The notes: generated by a model from the sequence alone, not told the origin. 50,177 nt of DNA from GCA-020343675 sp964462945 (GCA_964462945.1 CAYWZW010000037.1:1-50177), one strand, 5' to 3'; counted from the first letter of the stretch, positions 40,610 to 49,945 are shown. Program-made: numbers and translations.

Positions 40610-42469
40610 ATGGATCAGCAGTTGGATCAGATCGAACTGATCAGGCGGGCTCAGTGTGGCGATGGGCAGTGCCTCGAGAAGTTGGCTGAGCAGGCAAGAG
40701 GACGTCTGCACACGTATGTCTATCGTCTGACTCAACAGGATGAACTGACTCAAGAGATCGTACAGGAGAGCTTGTTTGAAATGTGCAAGGTATTAGGTAA
40801 GTTGAAGAGCGCGGATCGGTTCTGGCCCTGGCTGCACGGAATTGCGACGAACAAACTGCGGCGTCATTACAGAACCGAACGGACGCAGCGGGATTTGGCG
40901 GTCTCCAGCGCAGAGCGAAAAGGCTCGATCAGAGACCGGCAGGATGGGCTGGAGAGGCTTGTAGGAGAGGAGCTAAAACACATTGTCGGGTCGGCAATGC
41001 AGAAGCTCAGGACACAGCACAAAGCCGTGCTGGTCATGCGATGTTATGACGGGATGGCGTATGCCGACATTGCGGAGGCGATGGGTTGCAGCGAATTCGG
41101 CACGCGCATGCTGTTTCTGCGCGCCAAACGCGCCTTGCAGCGAGAGCTCTCACGAAATGGTTTTGGCAAGGGTTCTTTGCTTGCCGCCTTGGTGCTGTTC
41201 GGGAAGATGACCGCCCCGAGTGAGGCCGCTGCGGCCCAGGTTTCGGTCACGGCCGCTGCCACGAAGGTTGGCGTGCTGGCGGGAGTGGCCGCCCTGGCAA
41301 CCACCAAGACGGCCATTGTGTCACTGACGGCGGCAGGCGCATTGACCGCCGGCACGATAATCACGACCTCAGGACCCTGGCATCGCGTCGAAGGACCCGA
41401 CCCCGCGCTGTCCAATTCTCAAGCGGTTGCTCCGTTCGACCAGAGCAGTAACGCCAAGCAAGAGTATTGGTATTATTTCCCGGAAGGTCCGGCGGGCACC
41501 ATGATGCTGCGGGCAAAGTCGGGGATGGTTGGTGACAGGTCATCCTGGCAGATACTGCAGAACGCCCGGTTCAATTACCTCTACCGTGACAACACTGTTT
41601 ACATTAACAATCATCGCATGTGGACCAGCGACCTGAGTGTGTTCAGAATCCCCACGGATGACGCCGGAACGACCGACTTTCTCAGTCAGGTTGAGGCAAG
41701 CCCAAGGGGTTCGGAACATGTGACGGCCAAAGGCAAAGGTCTCCTGGTGGTCGCCGCCCGCAACGAAGCCAACGACGCCGAACGGCCCTGGGTGGTCCGT
41801 CACTACAATATCCTGGACGAAGACTACTTCCAGGGGGACTGGCCGGCCACAGCCAAGACGGAAGATACGCGTGATGAAATGCACAGACGCGGCTGGACGT
41901 ACTTCCGCGTCACAGGCCAGATCAACGGCCAGAACGTTTGGGGCACTGGAAGAATACCGTTTGTCGATGCTACGTATGAATCGTATAGTCCCTGGTTGAG
42001 GCTGCAGGTTGGATCCCTGACGGTCGTGGACACATATAAAGACGCTTACGCCAGTCGGTCATCCTCCAGCCCGCTCGGGACATACAAGGGGGGCAGCTTC
42101 TTCAAGGGGCTGCTCAGGCCCTGGGCAGGTCTGCACACTATCGATACGGTGCGCCGGGATGCGGCCGAACAGCGTATTAAATTCGAGACCAGGCACACGC
42201 CGGGAAGCCAGCTCGTTCAGGTGGAGCTTGATTGCAGAGACGTTAGGCTCGTTTACAGCATCGATCTGGAAACGGACGTCATCGACCAAATCATTTTTTC
42301 CACCGATCAGGGTGACAAAGGAAGTCTGAAGTTCTCTTATCTCCAGTCGGTTGACGGAGTGAGCGCGGAGTTTGTCCGTCCGGTCAGGCCGAGAGGCGAG
42401 ACGACGTCCTCGCACCAGAGCCCGGGGCTGCTGTGGCTTGTGCAACTTCTGGACGGCTCTCTCGAATAG
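40610..42469 (+). CDS. ECF sigma factor fused to membrane segment(s) and a C-terminal extracytoplasmic domain
   Basis: This is a 619-aa protein. Residues ~8-90 are sigma region 2 (LIRRAQCGDGQCLEKLAEQARGRL ... QESLFEMCKVLGKLKSADRFWPWLHGIATNKLRRHYR). Residues ~125-182 are region 4 (MQKLRTQHKAVLVMRCYDGMAYADIAEAMGCSEFGTRMLFLRAKRAL). A hydrophobic Ala-rich stretch follows (~188-255, including VGVLAGVAALATTKTAIVSLTAAGALTAGTII) that should cross the membrane. The remaining ~360 residues form a beta-rich domain with no motif I know (QEYWYYFPEGPAGTMMLRAK..., YRDNTVYINNHRMWTS). Planctomycetes are known for ECF sigmas with long C-terminal extensions that replace anti-sigmas. GAGGAG precedes the ATG. The beta-helix gene 157 bases downstream is a possible target. 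Confidence 0.85.
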   Translation: MDQQLDQIELIRRAQCGDGQCLEKLAEQARGRLHTYVYRLTQQDELTQEIVQESLFEMCKVLGKLKSADRFWPWLHGIATNKLRRHYRTERTQRDLAVSSAERKGSIRDRQDGLERLVGEELKHIVGSAMQKLRTQHKAVLVMRCYDGMAYADIAEAMGCSEFGTRMLFLRAKRALQRELSRNGFGKGSLLAALVLFGKMTAPSEAAAAQVSVTAAATKVGVLAGVAALATTKTAIVSLTAAGALTAGTIITTSGPWHRVEGPDPALSNSQAVAPFDQSSNAKQEYWYYFPEGPAGTMMLRAKSGMVGDRSSWQILQNARFNYLYRDNTVYINNHRMWTSDLSVFRIPTDDAGTTDFLSQVEASPRGSEHVTAKGKGLLVVAARNEANDAERPWVVRHYNILDEDYFQGDWPATAKTEDTRDEMHRRGWTYFRVTGQINGQNVWGTGRIPFVDATYESYSPWLRLQVGSLTVVDTYKDAYASRSSSSPLGTYKGGSFFKGLLRPWAGLHTIDTVRRDAAEQRIKFETRHTPGSQLVQVELDCRDVRLVYSIDLETDVIDQIIFSTDQGDKGSLKFSYLQSVDGVSAEFVRPVRPRGETTSSHQSPGLLWLVQLLDGSLE

Positions 42470-42626
42470 ACCAACGGCTTTGTAGTACGCCAGCCGCGCG
42501 ACACATAAGGGAAAAGAGGAGGACATGAATGGACAGAGAGCACCGGTCGCGTCCATCCACAGCCTACGCCGAGGATTCGGGAGAATGCTGCGAACTCCCA
42601 TACTATGTATAAGCAGAGTGACGTAA

Positions 42627-45260
42627 ATGAGACATCAGGGCACAGGTTGGTCTTGGATTACTGCGACCGTTCTCGCGTCGGCCGCGCTGTGTCTGGCCCC
42701 CGGTCAGGTCTGGGCCGATTGGACCTACGAGTACCAGGACGACTTCAGCACCGACAAGGCACAGACAGACAGCTACATCCACTCCATTTTCTGGCCCCAG
42801 GGGGCTTATCCTCCGTTGGAGGCGTACCTATACCATCTGGATACGGGACCCCAGCGAGAATTGGGTTTTGGAGATTACCACGGCGAGTCGGCCTATTTGG
42901 GCTATCGTTTTCCCGCCGGCCGGACCCAGCCGCACAGGGCGGTCAGCGGAAACATGCGGATTGACGTGCGATTGCCGTATGGCAATGACGCGGCATCATC
43001 TCTGTCAGGCTATTTGCGTTATTCGTTCTCCCCGGATGGTATCAATTGGTCGAACCCGCAAGAGCTGGATCCCGGAAGCCACGACATCTCGATCGAGTCG
43101 TTGCGAGGTGTGTGTTATGTCATCTTCTTCGGCACTGAAGTGTTGATCGACAACCTCGCCGTGAACCTGTACAACTCACCTGCTACTATCCGCGTGCCAG
43201 CGGACGCCGCTACGATCCAGCAGGCCATCGACTCGGCGTCTGACGGCGACATCGTGGAGGTCGCTTCAGGAACCTACTCGGGCAGCGGGAACCGGGATCT
43301 TGACTTTCGAGGCAAGGCCATTACGGTCCGCAGCGCCGATGGACCTCAAGCGACGACGATCGACTGCGGCGGCCACCGAGGCTTTTACTTCCACAGCACA
43401 GAAGGACCCGACTCTTTGCTGCGCGGCTTCACGATCATCGGGGGCCGAGCGCCGGGCTCAGAGATTCCGCCGGACAGTGCGCCCTGGAGCTCCAGTCCCA
43501 CCCATCCAGTGGGGGGCGGCATATTCTGTGAGTTCAGCAGCCCAAGCATTATTGACTGCGTGATCAGACAGTGTGCAGCCGAGCTGGGAGGCGGCATCGG
43601 GATTGTGGGCGGCGCACCGACGATCATGGATTGTACGATCGAAGAGTGCCAGGCCGGGGGTCTGGGATCGGCAAAATCAGGTGGACGGGGGGCCGGCATT
43701 GGTTTGATTAGAAGCTCCGACGCCACAATCATCGGCTGTACGATCAATCGGAACGTTGGTTATCAGGACAGCCTCGGCGCCGGTGTTTACTGCTGGCAAA
43801 GCCAGGCTCGGCTGGCCGGCTGCGATATGTCCTTCAACCGTGCGCCGGGCGGCCTTAAGGGCGGCGGGCTCTACTGCGGCGGCTCGTCGGCTGGCATCGT
43901 ATTGGAAAATTGCATCGCTTCGAACAACAGGGCCGACGTGGGCGGCGGCATCTTCATCGGTTCGACTTCCCAGGCGCCGGCAGACAGTATCGTGGAGTCC
44001 GTGCGGATCACAAACTGCACCGTGGCCCACAATACGCTCTCGGGAGTCCAGGCGGCCACTTCAACCGGCGGGGGGATTCACTCGGTGACCAGCGACATTG
44101 CGATCAGAAACAGTATCGTGTGGTACAACGCCGGTGTCCCCGTCCAGCTTGTCGGTCCGGCCTCGAGCAGTCCCGTTCTCTACTCGGATATTGAGAGAGG
44201 TTATTCGGGACAAGGAAATATCGACACTGACCCTTTGTTTGCATCAACAGGGGGCGACGACTATCACCTGCGGTCGATGTCTGGCCGTTATGACCCGACC
44301 GGCGGCAGATGGGTCGAAGATAGCGAGCACAGCCCGTGTATCGATGCCGGCGACCCCCAGGACCCAGTGGGCGCCGAGCCTCTTCCAAACGGCAGGCGTA
44401 TTAACATGGGCGCATACGGCGGGACCGTCGAAGCCAGCAAAGGGGAGGACCCCTGGATCTTTCACGTTGACCGCGTCCACGGCAGCGACTCTAATTCCGG
44501 CCTGAGCAGAGCCGATGCGTTCGCCACCATTCAAAGGGCTGTGAACGAAGCCTTTAGCGGCGATACCGTGATGGTCTGGCCGGGGGTCTATGCGGAAGAA
44601 GTCCTCCTTAGCGGCAAGTCAATCGCTCTCCAAAGTGCAGATGACGCGGCCGTGGTCACGGCCCCCACCGGCTTCGCATTTTCCTTCTACACCGCCGAGA
44701 GCTCGAGGTGCGTCTTGCGTAACTTTGTCATTACGGGTTGCGGTGAGGCCGCCATCTTCTGCTACAGTGCCTCGCCGACGCTTACCAATTTGACGATAAC
44801 CGCTAACCTGTTCGGTATTAGTGCCAGGGAGGGAGGCAATCCCGGCATCACGAATTGCATTCTTTGGAATAACCGCAACGGCGACTTGTCCCAGTGCCGC
44901 GCTCGCTATAGCGACGTGGCGCAAGCGGATGCCGTCGGCCGGGACAGCGGCAATATCAGCACGGACCCTTTGTTTGCCGACCCTGCCAGCAGCGACTACC
45001 ATCTGAAGTCCAGATACGGCAGGTACTCACCGAAAGACGGCAAATGGGTGACCGATTCGGTCACAAGCCCTTGTATCGACGCCGGCGATCCCAGCGATAG
45101 TCCGGGACGGGAGCGGATGCCCCGGGGAGGCACAATAAACATGGGAGCCTACGGCGGAACGCCCTTCGCGAGCCTGAGCGGCTGGCCATCCTGGAGCGAT
45201 GTCAGCAGCCAGGACCAGTCGAATTTGATGGAAAACTCACCTGAAACCACGCCCCAATAG
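42627..45260 (+). CDS. Secreted parallel beta-helix protein (pectate-lyase-like fold, two copies)
   Basis: This is an 877-aa protein. A signal peptide (WITATVLASAALCLAPGQVWA) precedes a ~140-aa N-terminal beta domain. Two right-handed beta-helix modules follow. Module 1 begins IRVPADAATIQQAIDSASDGDIVEVASGTYSG, and module 2 begins FHVDRVHGSDSNSGLSRADAFATIQRAVNEAFSGDTVMVWPGVYAE. Each has rungs of 'GGGI...S.PTI..C.I..N' type and ends with a matching closure, DPLFA...DYHL.S..GRY.P..G.WV.DS..SPCIDAGDP.D...E.(L/M)P.G..INMGAYGGT. No catalytic residues are evident, so carbohydrate binding or a structural surface role is as likely as polysaccharide cleavage. The ribosome-binding site is weak. It may be controlled by the upstream fused sigma factor. 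Confidence 0.87.
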   Translation: MRHQGTGWSWITATVLASAALCLAPGQVWADWTYEYQDDFSTDKAQTDSYIHSIFWPQGAYPPLEAYLYHLDTGPQRELGFGDYHGESAYLGYRFPAGRTQPHRAVSGNMRIDVRLPYGNDAASSLSGYLRYSFSPDGINWSNPQELDPGSHDISIESLRGVCYVIFFGTEVLIDNLAVNLYNSPATIRVPADAATIQQAIDSASDGDIVEVASGTYSGSGNRDLDFRGKAITVRSADGPQATTIDCGGHRGFYFHSTEGPDSLLRGFTIIGGRAPGSEIPPDSAPWSSSPTHPVGGGIFCEFSSPSIIDCVIRQCAAELGGGIGIVGGAPTIMDCTIEECQAGGLGSAKSGGRGAGIGLIRSSDATIIGCTINRNVGYQDSLGAGVYCWQSQARLAGCDMSFNRAPGGLKGGGLYCGGSSAGIVLENCIASNNRADVGGGIFIGSTSQAPADSIVESVRITNCTVAHNTLSGVQAATSTGGGIHSVTSDIAIRNSIVWYNAGVPVQLVGPASSSPVLYSDIERGYSGQGNIDTDPLFASTGGDDYHLRSMSGRYDPTGGRWVEDSEHSPCIDAGDPQDPVGAEPLPNGRRINMGAYGGTVEASKGEDPWIFHVDRVHGSDSNSGLSRADAFATIQRAVNEAFSGDTVMVWPGVYAEEVLLSGKSIALQSADDAAVVTAPTGFAFSFYTAESSRCVLRNFVITGCGEAAIFCYSASPTLTNLTITANLFGISAREGGNPGITNCILWNNRNGDLSQCRARYSDVAQADAVGRDSGNISTDPLFADPASSDYHLKSRYGRYSPKDGKWVTDSVTSPCIDAGDPSDSPGRERMPRGGTINMGAYGGTPFASLSGWPSWSDVSSQDQSNLMENSPETTPQ

Positions 45261-45434
45261 CAGGAACAGCTTTCGGAACCCCAATTCACCACCCCCGTGG
45301 GGGGGTAATCCAGCGCCTGAGCCGGGATACCAAGGGGCATAATTCCCCTTTTGGACACCGGGGAATCGGAGGCGGCGGCAATCGCCGGGATTGCCTGCTC
45401 GGAGCTATTTTTTTTCGGACGGAAGAATTTGTCG

Positions 45435-45463
45435 TTGACATGCGATGAAACGGAGCGTATAAT
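45435..45463 (+). promoter_or_regulatory. Consensus sigma70 promoter, TTGACA-N17-TATAAT
   Basis: A perfect -35 box (45435-45440) and a perfect -10 box (45458-45463) are exactly 17 bases apart. Transcription would start near 45470, leaving a ~67-base leader to the pseudopilin-like gene. It is the strongest promoter seen in the window. Confidence 0.75.
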
Positions 45464-45536
45464 ACGATGACAGTTTAGGTCCGTACGCTCCACGAGCGCA
45501 AACAAAGGACTCGGAGCACGGCTGGAGGATAGGAAA

Positions 45537-46433
45537 ATCAGCGCTCGATATCGACAATTGCAGGTAGGAGATGGAACGCGGGGGTTCACGCTGATTGAAC
45601 TCCTTGTGGTCATCTCTATCATCTCAATGCTCATGGCTGTGATGCTTCCTGCGTTAGGCCGCGTAAAGCGTCAGGCCCGGGCCGTGGAAAGCATGACTAA
45701 CCAGAAGGAAGTCACTTCCGGTGTAAACCTCTTTGCCTCAGACAATGATGAAAGATACCCTGAATCCGTCGCCACTGTTGGATTCGGCACCATTTGGAAC
45801 TGGTCGGACCCGACTAAGCTGACCGGCAACAGGCATCGCAGCCCAGGCTTACACCGGGCCATGAGTGAATACCTTCGAAGCTACATACCGGATGCCCGCA
45901 CGATGTATTGCCCGAATGCGCCCCAGAGATATGCGTATTTGCAGCAGGCATGGGACGCAGGCGACGCGTGGGATTATCCCGAAGACAGCTCCTTTTCGGC
46001 TGATCCCGTGGGCGGAACATATTGCTTCTATTGGAATTATGTAGGGTATATCGGAGGCCAAAGGGTTACTTTCAGAGGACCCGAGGGTCCGGCGAGCGGT
46101 GGACGACACAGCAAGTTGCTCGTAACCGACTACTTTGGTTATGATCATTGGAGAAGCCCCTGGTCTCACAGCAGTTGCGAACCCTTTGAAGGAGCCAAGG
46201 TTACTCCCGAAACGTGGCTTCTTTCAGCGTACTGGTCCCGCGAAGGCGTTCCTGAGAAGCCTCCCGCAATCATGTTGCGGGCCGGTTACACCGACGGACA
46301 CGTGGAAACCTATTCGCCGTCGGACGTTATTCCGATGAAGGTTGGGATTACGGCCGACGCTCGCGTCCCATACCCCGACGGTGCAGGTGTTGGACCGGGC
46401 GTGTTCTTCCTGCCGAGCGGCGCCCTCCAATAA
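45537..46433 (+). CDS. Type II pseudopilin-like protein with GFTLIELLVVI N-terminus
   Basis: This is a secreted or pilus-type protein of ~298 aa. The prepilin signal is near-perfect: a short basic leader, G|FTLIELLVVISIISMLMAVMLPAL. It is followed by the planctomycete-style body with a WNYVGYIGG region and a late GYTDGHVETYSP motif, typical of the numerous DUF1559-like pseudopilins of this phylum. The start codon is a puzzle. A textbook Shine-Dalgarno (GGAGG, 45524-45528) stands 8 bases before ATC at 45537, in frame, giving (I/M)SARYRQLQVGDGTRGFTLIE. The first conventional start is TTG at 45558, which has no ribosome-binding site. I take 45537 as the probable start. The N-terminal hydrophobic helix is a membrane anchor before processing. 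Confidence 0.75.
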   Translation: MSARYRQLQVGDGTRGFTLIELLVVISIISMLMAVMLPALGRVKRQARAVESMTNQKEVTSGVNLFASDNDERYPESVATVGFGTIWNWSDPTKLTGNRHRSPGLHRAMSEYLRSYIPDARTMYCPNAPQRYAYLQQAWDAGDAWDYPEDSSFSADPVGGTYCFYWNYVGYIGGQRVTFRGPEGPASGGRHSKLLVTDYFGYDHWRSPWSHSSCEPFEGAKVTPETWLLSAYWSREGVPEKPPAIMLRAGYTDGHVETYSPSDVIPMKVGITADARVPYPDGAGVGPGVFFLPSGALQ

Positions 46434-46638
46434 GCCGGAATTCTCAGGCTGGCGGTTGTGTCCCGTGTGCTCCCGCCGATTCACCATAAGCTGCCTGTAC
46501 TCACCAAATCTTCGCCCGGCGTGTAGTGCAAAGACACAACGAGCGCCTTCGTGAGCATTGAGCAGTTTCAAGGGGGTCACCTCTTGAGCCTTTGGACATG
46601 GGCCGGATTAGCCTAGTCAAGAATAACCGCCGTCATAC

Positions 46639-46673
46639 AAAAAAAGGCTGTGAGCGACAAATTGCTCACAGCC
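46639..46673 (-). terminator. Intrinsic terminator of the GEVED/dockerin-like protein gene
   Basis: On the minus strand a 10-bp perfect stem (GGCTGTGAGC / GCTCACAGCC, 46646-46673) with an 8-base loop is followed directly by seven T residues (46645-46639). It lies 33 bases after the stop codon of the minus-strand gene, a textbook Rho-independent terminator. Confidence 0.92.
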
Positions 46674-46705
46674 CGAATCGGACGTTCCACCTACCGGGGT
46701 TGCTG

Positions 46706-48784
46706 TCACTGCGGACAATTCTCAAGCCACGCAGCGGTAAAATCAACCAGGTCCTGTGTATTGATGACTCCGTCGCCGTTGTAATCTTCACAGACCGTGT
46801 AGCTCACATCCGGAACGAAGTAGTAATCTTCCGTTTCCCCAAACTGGTACTTGGCCAGAGGCCCGGAGCCAGCGTTGCCTTTCTTGTCAGGGGCGCTGCC
46901 GCCTATCCAGGGTTTCTCCGAAAGGGTGATTCTCATCCAGATTTCCTCCGGACCACTTTCGGGATGCCAAGCCAGGATCGCCGGGGTCGTGATCGTATTG
47001 AGACCCGCCGGCAGATTGAACAGCAACTGATTCCGGACGGCCCACTCCGGCGACGGCCCGGCGGTGCACTCCAGCGTATCGTCCCAGTCACCGTCCCGGT
47101 TCCAGTCACACCAGACATTGGCCCAGAGGTCCACACTTGGATCGACAACGGTGACGATGTAGTCGAATGTGGTCCAGCGGCAATGGGGCATATTGAGCGG
47201 GACGACGACACCGTCATCACCCAGATCATGGTTCGGCGAGTCGGTTGAGGGCCTGATGTTGTTGGTCCCATCCTCGTCGGGACCGGTGTCGGCTTTGCTT
47301 TCACCCGTAATCTTTTTGCCCAAATAGGCCACGAGCTGAGCGTTGGCGTGCGCCGGCCCGTAAGGCCCTGTGCCGCTGCCGGCGAAGACGGTCGCGTAAT
47401 TGGCCTTCACGCCCAGGGGACCTCCGACAGGGTAGGCGGTCATGACCGAGCCGGAACTGTTAGTGCTGTCCGGAGCATCGCCCAGGTCGGGTTTGTTTGG
47501 AGTTACTGCCTCAGGCTCACAACTGATGCTCAGCAGCCCCTGACCCTTTTCAGAGCCGTAGCCGCCGACCTCGATGAGGTACTGATTGCCGGCGGTCGCG
47601 GCGAAGGTGATCTGTGACTGCTGACCGGAGCCGAAGTCATCGTTGCACCCGATCAGATCACCCGATGTTGGGTAACAGTCGCAACCCTTATATACGGCGA
47701 GCATCGTATCATAGCTGCTGCCCAGGAGGCTGACGGTGACGTTACTCGTGCACGAGGCGGTGTAGCAGTACCAGATATTCGGGCCGCTCATACAATGGCC
47801 CGGCCCGTCGAAGGTCGCGCCGCTGGTGTCGAATGCCAGGTTCGTTACCTCGCCCACTGACTGTGCGCCTGCGCAGTTGTCCTTTGACGGCGGGGGTGGA
47901 GGCGGCTGCCCGCCGCAACTGACACTGAGCAAGCCCTGACCGGTCTCGGAGCCATAGCCGCCGATCTCGATCAGGTACTGATTGCCGGCGGTCGCGGCGA
48001 AGGTGATCTGTGACTGCTCACCGGAGCCGAAGTCATCGTTGCACCCGATCAGATCACCCGATGTTGGGTAACAGTCGCAACCCTTATATACGGCGAGCAT
48101 CGTATCATAGCTGCTGCCCAGGAGGCTGACGGTGACGTTACTCGTGCACGAGGCGGTGTAGCAGTACCAGATATTCGGGCCGCTCATACAATGGCCCGGC
48201 CCGTCGAAGGTCGCGCCGCTGGTGTCGAATGCCAGGTTCGTTACCTCGCCCACTGACTGTGCGCCTGCGCAGTTGTCCTTTGACGGCGGGGGTGGAGGCG
48301 GCTGCCCGCCGCAACTGACACTGAGCAAGCCCTGACCGGTCTCGAGGCCATAGCCTCCGACCTCGATCATGTACTTGTTGCCGCCGATCGCGGCGAAGGT
48401 GATCTGTGATTCATGTCCGGCACCTGAGTCATCATTGCACTCCACCAGATCCTCTGGAAAACATTCGCAGCCATTATAAACGGCGAGCATCGTATCGTAG
48501 TTGCTGCCGGACAGGCCGACGGTCACGTCCCCCGTGCACGGAGCGGTATAGCAATACCAGATATTTGGACTGACCATACAGTAGGCGCGACCATCAAATC
48601 TCGCACCTGTCGTGTCGAATGACAGGTTTGCTACATCGCCGATTGCCTGCGCATTGGAGCAGCCGTCGTTGGCCGGGCCCAACACTGTCGGCCGAATCCC
48701 GACTCCTGAAGTGGCCTTTGCGGCACCCAGCAAAACCGCCAGCGCACACACCAAAAGGAATTGTGATCTGTGCTTTTTCATCAT
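46706..48784 (-). CDS. Secreted repeat protein with GEVED-like domain and C-terminal dockerin-like segment
   Basis: This is a 692-aa protein with signal peptide SQFLLVCALAVLLGAAKA. Three ~130-aa beta-rich repeats follow (about 39-168, 169-300, 301-432). Each starts (D)NC.GAQ.(V/I)G and has PNIWYCYTA.CT..VTV.L.GS.YDTMLAVY.GC.C, CNDD.G...QITFAA, and closes GLLS(V/I)SC. They are linked by CGGQPPPPPPSKD. A GEVED-type domain comes next (LGDAPDSTN, DEDGTNNI, DDGVVVPL, ANVWCDWNRDGDWDDT, WMRITLSE, GETEDYYF). The tail CEDYNGDGVINTQDLVDFTAAWLENC is a single calcium-binding dockerin-like EF-hand used by planctomycetes at the ends of secreted proteins. Repeats two and three are almost identical in DNA. 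The promoter and an intrinsic terminator show a single-gene unit. Confidence 0.88.
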   Translation of the reverse strand: MMKKHRSQFLLVCALAVLLGAAKATSGVGIRPTVLGPANDGCSNAQAIGDVANLSFDTTGARFDGRAYCMVSPNIWYCYTAPCTGDVTVGLSGSNYDTMLAVYNGCECFPEDLVECNDDSGAGHESQITFAAIGGNKYMIEVGGYGLETGQGLLSVSCGGQPPPPPPSKDNCAGAQSVGEVTNLAFDTSGATFDGPGHCMSGPNIWYCYTASCTSNVTVSLLGSSYDTMLAVYKGCDCYPTSGDLIGCNDDFGSGEQSQITFAATAGNQYLIEIGGYGSETGQGLLSVSCGGQPPPPPPSKDNCAGAQSVGEVTNLAFDTSGATFDGPGHCMSGPNIWYCYTASCTSNVTVSLLGSSYDTMLAVYKGCDCYPTSGDLIGCNDDFGSGQQSQITFAATAGNQYLIEVGGYGSEKGQGLLSISCEPEAVTPNKPDLGDAPDSTNSSGSVMTAYPVGGPLGVKANYATVFAGSGTGPYGPAHANAQLVAYLGKKITGESKADTGPDEDGTNNIRPSTDSPNHDLGDDGVVVPLNMPHCRWTTFDYIVTVVDPSVDLWANVWCDWNRDGDWDDTLECTAGPSPEWAVRNQLLFNLPAGLNTITTPAILAWHPESGPEEIWMRITLSEKPWIGGSAPDKKGNAGSGPLAKYQFGETEDYYFVPDVSYTVCEDYNGDGVINTQDLVDFTAAWLENCPQ
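47489..48280 (-). repeat. Two tandem 396-bp units nearly identical in DNA
   Basis: Codons 169-300 (48280-47885) and 301-432 (47884-47489) repeat with an exact 396-base period. For example, CCCGATGTTGGG occurs at 47661 and 48057. Most of their length is base-identical; differences cluster near one end (codons just before the CGGQP/CEPEA closure). The first unit (codons ~39-168) is clearly older and more diverged. Confidence 0.85.
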
Positions 48785-48910
48785 TTAATCCTCCAAAAAC
48801 GACAATTTCATCTTCCCCACACGGCCGGCCATACAGATGGCCTTCGATTGTCCGTGGAGTCACGCAAATAATTCAGATATACGTTCTCCCTATAGTCTGG
48901 ACTTGCTTAT

Positions 48911-48938
48911 ATTGTACCACCTCGTACCCTAACTGCAA
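48911..48938 (-). promoter_or_regulatory. Candidate promoter of the GEVED/dockerin-like gene
   Basis: On the minus strand TTGCAG (48938-48933) and TACAAT (48916-48911) are separated by 16 bases, ~125 bases before the ATG at 48784. Confidence 0.45.
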
Positions 48939-48985
48939 CGCTTTTTTTGGGTTTTTATGCAGAGATTTTGCGTTTGACCCCATGC

Positions 48986-49945
48986 TTATCGACAACGGAT
49001 CAACTGGTTGTCGTCGAACGTAACGTGAGGAAGGCTTGTTCGTATCTCCTCGATAAAACGCAAACCGTCCTTCCAATACCCCGCGGTGGGTCTCAGACCG
49101 GCCCCGAAGGCGGCAAAATAGCGGTTCATGCTGCCGACCATAAGCTCCCTGAGATATTTGCTCACCATCGATGCCAGCGAGACCGGCAGAAATCGCCCGT
49201 CGGCGCCGACCACGAAATGCACCCGCATGCGCTTGCCGTCAGCTTGCAGCTCATAGCTGCTGGTTGTCGGGTTCTCACGGAGAATCCTCAATTCCATGTC
49301 GCTGAACATCCGCTGCAAACTCTTGCGGTAGTGGACCCGCCCGCCTTGTCTGTCAACTACGATTTGCAGATCATCGCCTGCGAAGTTATCGTAAGCGTTC
49401 TTGATGAGGCTTGAGATGGCGGTGAAAAGCACGTCAGCCTTGTTCTTTACAGCAGCCACCATCTTGTTGTAGTATGCGACGTCCAGACAGCAGCTTTTCA
49501 GCTCCAGCAATTCCATACCATTGGTCGCCAGGTCATTCTTCAACACGGCTGAAGCAATTTCCTTGTCAGCGATATGGGCCGAAAGAGAACAAGTTCCGGC
49601 GTCTTGGTACCAGGGATAATCACTCAGCCGCTCAAGGCAATCGGGACACAGCAGTCCTACAAGCTCAGCCAACGTGGTTGGCTCTTTGCCGAGGCATTTC
49701 AGGGCGGTCAGGACTGTTCGTTCAAGATGCTTGATTCCCAGCGATTTGCTGTAGGCCTTCTTGCTGTCGGCAATCAGCAGTCTGCCAGCAAGCCGTTTTC
49801 GCCTGTCGCTGAGGCTTCTTCTCAAGACCTGCCACAGATCGGCTGTCAGGAGGTGATGCGGGAGTGAAAAAGTGCTCAACGATACGACCAATGGTCCCAG
49901 GATCGGCCCATAACCAGCTTCATCAATTCCTGCCAGAACCACCAT
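48986..49945 (-). CDS. Ribonuclease HII-like protein
   Basis: This is 319 aa from ATG 49945 with GAGGAG 8 bases upstream; the frame also opens at 49963. It begins with the RNase HII signature VVLAGIDEAGYGPILGPLVV (catalytic Asp-Glu), followed by LIADSKKAYSK, a version of the family's (N)DSKKLS. A later VVDRQGGR and the segment GADGRFLPVSLASMVSKYLREL correspond to the remaining acidic site and the AxxSxxAK helix. RNase HII cuts RNA in RNA/DNA hybrids and starts ribonucleotide repair. The protein is ~100 residues longer than typical RNase HII because of a central insertion (~80-150) with paired Cys (LLCPDCLERL). This suggests a divergent branch whose activity should not be taken for granted. 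Confidence 0.75.
   Translation of the reverse strand: MVVLAGIDEAGYGPILGPLVVSLSTFSLPHHLLTADLWQVLRRSLSDRRKRLAGRLLIADSKKAYSKSLGIKHLERTVLTALKCLGKEPTTLAELVGLLCPDCLERLSDYPWYQDAGTCSLSAHIADKEIASAVLKNDLATNGMELLELKSCCLDVAYYNKMVAAVKNKADVLFTAISSLIKNAYDNFAGDDLQIVVDRQGGRVHYRKSLQRMFSDMELRILRENPTTSSYELQADGKRMRVHFVVGADGRFLPVSLASMVSKYLRELMVGSMNRYFAAFGAGLRPTAGYWKDGLRFIEEIRTSLPHVTFDDNQLIRCR

Noticed and set aside
45285..45310. CCACCCCCGTGGGGGGG as terminator of the beta-helix gene
   Set aside because: It can fold, but the stem is short and low-complexity and lacks a T-run; not distinct enough to annotate.
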